Positions 61,801 through 64,000 of a stretch of DNA of 64,000 nt are shown here, piece by piece; position 1 is the stretch's first letter, and every line of letters begins with the position of its first letter. This stretch comes from Thysanoteuthis rhombus (Eukaryota > Mollusca > Cephalopoda > Oegopsida > Thysanoteuthidae): the NCBI GenBank assembly GCA_963457665.1, contig OY735219.1, positions 43,780,714 to 43,844,713 of the forward strand, written 5' to 3'. The notes beneath the pieces were generated by a model, which saw nothing but the letters and a program-made list of their open reading frames with translations, did no database searches and was not told the origin of the DNA. Made by a program: the position numbers and the translations under genes.

Positions 61801-64000
61801 TATCCATGTCTTTGTCAGTTTATTATAATGAATTAGCTGAAACATTGCTATAAAAACTGGAATGAGGATACTTGGAATAATTTGTGGAGTACATGATCAT
61901 GTTGAGTTTAGGTAAGTCACAAAAATGTGACATTTTAGGAACCAGTAACTACTCTTATCTCGGACATTTGATACTATCTTGGGATTTGTTTACTCTTTCT
62001 TATCACAAATATAGGACATATCCCTAATGGGTGACTTGCTTGCTCTTATCAAAAACTTGATACCTTTCTTAGGTATAGCCCTGCCTTTTAAAACTTTAAT
62101 AGCTCATCATCTTTCTCTTAAAAATGAAGTCCAATGATAATTTGAAATGACATGTTTGCCTTTATTATTACTGATATCTAACTATCTTGTGCCTAGCACG
62201 TCTTCAGTTTCTATTTTATTTCCATTAAATGTCAACCAGCTTGCTCTAACCATTCAAAAAAGATAATTATTCACTTGTTTACTGGTTTTCTTTGTTTTTG
62301 GACCTTATAGCTCTTCCCTGTTAGCTTTTTAAAAAATTTAATTGAAAAATTATTTACAATTTGTTTCACAGAAATATACTATGTATTTTTATTTTAGAAT
62401 ATGTAACTATCAAAATTTTCAAATGCCTTCAAATGAAGGTGTGTTCTTGTATGTTTGATGCACATGATTGAAATTTGTCTATTGTGTATATGTTACTCAC
62501 TGCCATTGTTTGATGCAATAAGTTCATCACATACTTTTTCTTTTACATCTGGTATATTTTTATACTTATAATTTTCAAATTCATTTTCTATGTTTACTTA
62601 CTTTTTTTATAAGTTTTAAAATGATATACTCTACTGAAAGGGCAACTTCATGCATAACTTTTTAAAGTGAATTTTTTTTCTTCATTTGTAGATATACATA
62701 ACTCCAATTCTAAATTATGGACTTTCAATGCTTATTAAATTCCTACTTTTCATTTGGTGGAGATAATTATTTATTACATTGATACATTATCCAGATGTAA
62801 ATAGGTAAAAATTCACGTATTTATTTTGTATGATATAGTTTTGCTATCACTAATGGTTTTTATCTTTATTTTCATTTTTTTCAAAGAGATTCAAAAACAT
62901 TATGATTTACATGAGAAATAAAATTTATGACCCATCCGTCAGCAATTTAGGAATCAAGTGAAACCTTTAGGACACAAAAGGTCTTCCTATTTGTTGGCAC
63001 TGTTGATGTAAGTTGATTGTAAGCTCTTTGGATAGGTACAGAGTCAGGAAGCTCATCAGCCTATAATTGTTGAATATTCCGTTAACATTTTTCTTCATCC
63101 ACCATCTTACTACAGCAAAGAATAATTAAAGTTTCTCTAGCAAACCTATTTCTCTAAAATTTTGTTTATCAACAATAAATCCAGGAACAACTCCAGTGCT
63201 GTTCATATTCAGTTATATCCAATCTTTATTATTCTTTTATCTCAGCATCTCTATAGTTTATTGGATTCAATCGACCAGTCACATTCTTGTATAATTAGCA
63301 AAAAATGTCTTGTAATTTCTCTCCTTTTGGCAGCTATTTTTTATACATGATTGCCTGTACATTTTGTTTGTATTTTATATGTTTTATATGAAGAAAGTTT
63401 GAATAAATTTTTATTATTTTTTTTTAATTATATATTCTCTTTATTGCTGATTTATTTTTTATATTGTTGATTTATCATATTCCTTTGCTTCATAACATCT
63501 TTTGAATATTTAAGTCCTAAAATAAGGACTTTATCTAGAGAATGAATCCAATGTTTATCTTTTCTATCCACTGCTTTGAGATTTTTGATAGGAATTTTAA
63601 AAGCAGTTCACATGACTGAACTAACGTAAAGATGAAAAAGACCATGAATGCTGCTGACCAACCTTGTCAGGTTATATTCAAACTTCTTTGGTACTTTTGA
63701 AATTGTGACGAATGAATAGATTAAAACTAGATTTAATTGGAAATTTTAGTTGCTCAGTAGAAACTGTCAATCTTTTTCTTTTTTTGCTTCTCTCTCTTTT
63801 TGCTCAGCTGCAATCTCTAAAAATGTTTGAATTCTCCCCCCCTCCAAATGGTGACCAATTTAGTATAAATTTCCATTGCAAATTGAACACCCACTAAAAA
63901 CCTGGGGTTAGGGTAGAAAAAAACACTTTCAGGAGGTTTCAAGGTTGCAGCATGAAAAATGCATTCTATACAGCTTCCACACTTTAAGAAATCTTTAAAA
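58827..64000 (+). other. HBS1L: 3' UTR of the Ski7-like isoform, then HBS1L intron to the window edge
   Basis: AT-rich sequence with no recognisable coding exon. Candidate poly(A) signals are ATTAAA at 59344 and AATAAA at 60478 and 60909; which is used cannot be told. I looked for the HBS1L G-domain exons (P-loop, switch and DAPGHKDF motifs) and did not see them, so the exons of the full-length isoform should lie beyond 64000. Small frames at 61007-61198, 63162-63350 and 63712-63897 are not protein-like. Confidence 0.6.

Overview
This is a strongly AT-rich, intron-rich animal nuclear sequence. There are no bacterial-style genes, no operons, no CRISPR array and no rRNA. GT/AG introns of 1 to 10 kb, tRNA-derived SINE-like pieces, worn RTE-type LINE fragments, TA/TG microsatellites and many foldback elements fit a large, repeat-rich invertebrate genome. 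My best guess is a mollusc, probably a coleoid cephalopod. That taxonomic call is an inference from sequence style, not something proved here.

Two conserved protein genes lie back to back and point away from each other. On the minus strand (about 15.85 kb down to the left edge) is the 5' half of a cytosolic dipeptidyl peptidase of the DPP8/DPP9 group. Five coding exons read in one consistent frame and give the first 323 residues. They hold the N-terminal propeller region, including the Glu-Glu substrate-anchoring segment; the hydrolase half lies beyond base 1. On the plus strand (35.11 kb rightwards) is HBS1L, the gene for the Dom34/Pelota partner GTPase of ribosome rescue. Five short phase-1 exons encode the HBS1 N-terminal domain. 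They splice in frame onto a roughly 2 kb exon (56842-58826) that ends in its own stop codon. The result is an 817-residue protein without a GTPase domain. This matches the architecture of the vertebrate short HBS1L isoform, which acts as the metazoan Ski7 and links the cytoplasmic exosome to the SKI complex. I see no exon for the canonical GTPase domain in the window; it should lie to the right of 64000.

The roughly 19 kb between the genes, and the large introns, hold most of the unusual structure. There are two degenerate minisatellites (7.4-7.85 kb and 31.4-32.1 kb), long foldbacks at 26.4-27.3 kb and 32.3-34.0 kb, and a nested inverted/direct repeat cluster at 39.15-40.66 kb. Small hairpin or MITE-like elements occur at 24.56, 36.41, 46.52 and 48.24 kb. 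A dispersed repeat whose core resembles a 'tatctccgaaagtt' motif occurs at 14.6-15.4, 20.5, 20.9 and 50.3 kb. Two RTE-type LINE 3' ends (5.8 and 25.4 kb) and another retroelement fragment (28.7 kb) are also present.

Most open frames of 60-140 codons here are chance readings of repeats or introns and are not annotated as genes. The most biologically meaningful item is the HBS1L Ski7-like terminal exon, with its five spaced S-L-[AG]-[DE]-[LI]-type motifs and its C-terminal PFDFSTPSPDD motif.
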